Positions 4,841-5,122 of a DNA stretch of 5,122 bases are shown piece after piece. How positions within the stretch are numbered: the first letter of the stretch is position 1; each line of letters opens with the position of its first letter. The stretch lies in NCBI GenBank assembly GCA_029857855.1, contig JAOUGG010000276.1, forward strand, positions 1 to 5,122, written 5' to 3'. The position numbers and the translations under genes are program-made. The DNA comes from Acidimicrobiia bacterium. GTDB taxonomy: Bacteria > Actinomycetota > Acidimicrobiia > Acidimicrobiales > SZUA-35. The notes beneath the pieces are model-generated. The model had not been told where the DNA came from, did no database searches, and was given only the letters and a program-made list of their open reading frames with translations.

Positions 4841-4853
4841 TAGTGTGTGATCC
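4841..4853 (+). promoter_or_regulatory. -10 box for leaderless cysS transcript
   Basis: TAGTGT (4841-4846) is a good TANNNT -10 and ends 7 bases before the cysS ATG at 4854, so transcription should begin at or within a base or two of the start codon. No Shine-Dalgarno is present between it and the ATG, as expected for a leaderless message. A weak -35-like CTGTGA (4818-4823) lies 17 bp upstream. Confidence 0.45.
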
Positions 4854-5122
4854 ATGGTCAGCATCTACGACTCTGCGCTCCAGAAGGTCGTTCCGCTCGA
4901 CGTGCGGGACGAGGGCAAGGTGTCGATGTACGTCTGCGGGCCCACCGTCTACGGCCCGCCTCATTTGGGTCACGGCCGCATGACCTTGACCTACGACATC
5001 GTCCGCCGGTACCTGACCTGGGCCGGCTACGACGTGACCTTCGTGTCCAACGTGACCGACATCGATGATCAGATCATCAATCGGGCCAATCGCGAAGACC
5101 GCGACTGGGTCGACATCGCGGT
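4854..5122 (+). CDS. cysS: Cysteinyl-tRNA synthetase (N-terminal part, cut by window edge)
   Basis: The first 89 residues are present and the gene runs off the right edge. They hold the class I synthetase nucleotide-binding start of CysRS: V-C28-G-P-T-V-Y-G-P-P-H37-L-G-H40-G-R, where C28 is a zinc ligand used for cysteine recognition and HLGH is the HIGH motif that binds ATP. Next comes F-V-S-N-V-T-D-I-D-D-Q-I-I-N-R-A (63-78), matching the CysRS-specific N-x-T-D-I-D-D-K-I-I pattern. The enzyme charges tRNA-Cys with cysteine in the cytoplasm. The mycothiol ligase MshC is a close paralogue in actinobacteria but normally has a C-G-I-T-P-Y-type motif; the CGPTVYGP form here and the T-D-I-D-D motif favour true CysRS. 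The ATG at 4854 is supported by a TAGTGT box 7 bases upstream. The gene is divergent from modA, with 114 bp between starts. Confidence 0.93.
   Translation, partial: MVSIYDSALQKVVPLDVRDEGKVSMYVCGPTVYGPPHLGHGRMTLTYDIVRRYLTWAGYDVTFVSNVTDIDDQIINRANREDRDWVDIA

Noticed and set aside
4740..4853. Molybdenum-cofactor riboswitch upstream of modA.
   Set aside because: The gap is only 114 bp and shared with the cysS promoter, the likely transcription start is within about 10 bases of the ATG, and no multi-helix pattern was seen.
4740..4973. N-terminal extension of modA by 78 codons.
   Set aside because: It would bury the lipoprotein signal peptide inside the protein and overlap the start of cysS in antisense; the ATG at 4739 gives a normal ModA precursor.
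1..5122. Mobile elements or a CRISPR array.
   Set aside because: No transposase or integrase motifs, no regularly spaced repeats, and gene order and base composition look uniform across the window.

Overview
The window is high-GC DNA (GC- or CG-ending codons dominate, GTG starts are used) with short intergenic gaps and several genes whose starts sit just behind a TANNNT box without a Shine-Dalgarno. This points to an actinobacterium. An Acidimicrobiia-type organism is my guess from style only; there is no marker here that proves it. It is an ordinary chromosomal housekeeping/nutrient-uptake region: no transposase, phage gene, CRISPR array, tRNA or rRNA was found.

Layout. (1) Positions 1-304, minus: the N-terminal 101 residues of a membrane-anchored family 16 glycoside hydrolase (glucanase type), cut by the window edge. 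(2) An 85-bp divergent gap with two mirrored CTATGGTG boxes, each followed by 8 bases and then a start codon. (3) Positions 390-2211, plus: a probable three-gene operon made of a hotdog-fold acyl-CoA thioesterase, an 87-residue protein of unknown function, and a LACTB2-like metallo-beta-lactamase-fold hydrolase with a winged-helix C-terminus. (4) Positions 2212-2406: a 195-bp convergent gap, unusually rich in inverted repeats, with a promoter-like element. It is either a structured terminator region or a small RNA. (5) Positions 4739-2407, minus: modA-modB-modC, a molybdate-type ABC importer operon (lipoprotein binding protein, permease, short ATPase without the C-terminal MOP/TOBE domain). 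A 13-bp direct repeat and a perfect 10-bp inverted repeat lie between modA and modB, and an ATGA overlap couples modB to modC. (6) Positions 4740-4853: divergent promoter region with a palindrome. (7) Position 4854 to the end, plus: the start of cysS, cysteinyl-tRNA synthetase.

How the genes work together: ModA captures the oxyanion outside the membrane, ModB forms the channel and ModC drives uptake; molybdate feeds molybdenum-cofactor enzymes. The thioesterase, unknown protein and MBL hydrolase are probably co-transcribed, but their joint role is not evident. I did not find a clearly new biological system. The most interesting material is non-coding: the structured 2251-2400 region, the modA-modB duplication with hairpin, and the mirrored start-site boxes at 313-381.
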